This document shows positions 63,789 to 64,000 of a DNA stretch of 64,000 nucleotides, one piece after another (positions within the stretch are counted from its first letter, which is position 1; the number at the start of each line of letters is the position of its first letter). Origin of the DNA: an uncultured Schlesneria sp. (GTDB lineage: Bacteria > Planctomycetota > Planctomycetia > Planctomycetales > Planctomycetaceae); the NCBI GenBank assembly GCA_903858935.1, contig CAIOKO010000176.1:1-64000 (forward strand). The letters run 5' to 3'. The position numbers and the translations under genes are program-made. The notes beneath the pieces are model-generated. The model was not told the origin of the DNA. It saw nothing but the letters and a program-made list of their open reading frames with translations, and made no database searches.

Positions 63789-64000
63789 ATGAAAACAAAG
63801 TCGGAAAAGGGGCAGATCGGACAACGATTTGATAATTTTCTTCGTGAGCAATGAAGTTACGAAGAAAGCTCAAAGCAGGCGGTCAAGCGGGTGATTGCAT
63901 ACCATTTTGCTACCACGATGGAGCCTCAACAACTGACAAAGTCTGCCTTTGCCAGGTAGCTCTAAGAAAAGCCGGTCACAAAGGGATCGATTACTTGACC
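63789..64000 (+). pseudogene. HigA/Xre-type antitoxin with in-frame TGA and frameshift, runs off the edge
   Basis: An ATG at 63789 opens MKTKSEKGQIGQRFDNFLREQ, ended by TGA at 63852-63854. The same frame continues with SYEESSKQAVKRVIAYHFATTMEPQQLTKSAFAR to a TAG, and the next frame then reads SRSQRDRLLD. Together this is the usual HigA-like pattern (G-x-x-F-D-x-F-L-x-E ... KRVIAYQ ... LTKSALAR ... SR-x-x-x-DRLLD). Thus one nonsense codon and one frameshift near 63955 disrupt it. The end lies beyond the window. A frame from 63851 is open to the edge but shows no family signal. Confidence 0.6.

Noticed and set aside
63851-64000. New gene open to the right edge
   Set aside because: The frame has no family signal, and another frame across the same bases reads as the HigA-like antitoxin.

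Overview
The window looks like a chromosomal segment of a planctomycete (family Planctomycetaceae or close relatives; genus not determined). The evidence is a complete Planctomycetes-Verrucomicrobia type bacterial microcompartment (BMC) operon, secreted proteins with an N-terminal LExRxML motif, a formylglycine-type sulfatase, a tandem family of short 'WKRK' membrane proteins, and many large lipoproteins and surface proteins of unknown function. Coding density is high, and most starts have AGGA/GAGG-like ribosome sites. I recognised no rRNA, tRNA, CRISPR array or intact insertion sequence.

Layout. 1-10 kb: an M48 protease, a 2-hydroxyacid dehydrogenase, a thioredoxin-like lipoprotein, the metX-metW methionine pair and a DapA-family lyase. 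10-18 kb: gpsA translationally coupled to a large inverse-autotransporter/beta-helix surface protein, a phosphodiesterase-like enzyme and an HExxE/fibronectin secreted protein. 18-26 kb: an aminotransferase, an alkyltransferase (ogt), the primary sigma factor rpoD, an ornithine cyclodeaminase-like gene and a TMEM175-type channel. 26-33 kb: an orphan MoxR-type ATPase, two SPFH proteins with vault-like architecture, a coupled ABC-type ATPase/DUF4276 (TOPRIM) pair that resembles a defence system, and the wreck of a VapBC-like toxin-antitoxin pair. 33-40 kb: leuB, a secreted repeat protein, a GT4 glycosyltransferase and purN. 40.5-49.9 kb: the BMC operon. 50-60 kb: an App1-type phosphatase, a large membrane protein, three tandem paralogues, and a TPR/AAA+/Tim44-like membrane module. 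60-64 kb: a decayed ParDE-like pair, a sulfatase, a secreted protein and a decayed HigA-like antitoxin at the right edge.

How the genes work together. The BMC operon encodes a DeoR regulator, PduL, two BMC-H and three BMC-P shell proteins, acetate kinase, a CoA-acylating aldehyde dehydrogenase, a class II aldolase and a lactate/malate-type dehydrogenase. By analogy with the known planctomycete organelle it should cleave fuculose- or rhamnulose-1-phosphate, oxidise the lactaldehyde inside the shell to an acyl-CoA, and recover ATP through PduL and acetate kinase. The nearby sulfatase would fit use of sulfated algal or plant polysaccharides, but that link is inference.

Most notable observations: (1) three separate antitoxin genes are each interrupted by an in-frame TGA, and one partner toxin by TAA; (2) an ATPase/DUF4276/small membrane protein cassette abuts the cut end of a vapC; (3) the BMC operon carries a degenerate RpiB-like protein with a targeting peptide, an integral membrane protein, an N-terminally extended BMC-H and a dehydrogenase with a malate-type specificity residue; (4) the SPFH pair has three repeated modules before the SPFH domain, like major vault protein; (5) a TPR-AAA+ ATPase is coupled to a TPR membrane protein and a Tim44-like protein.
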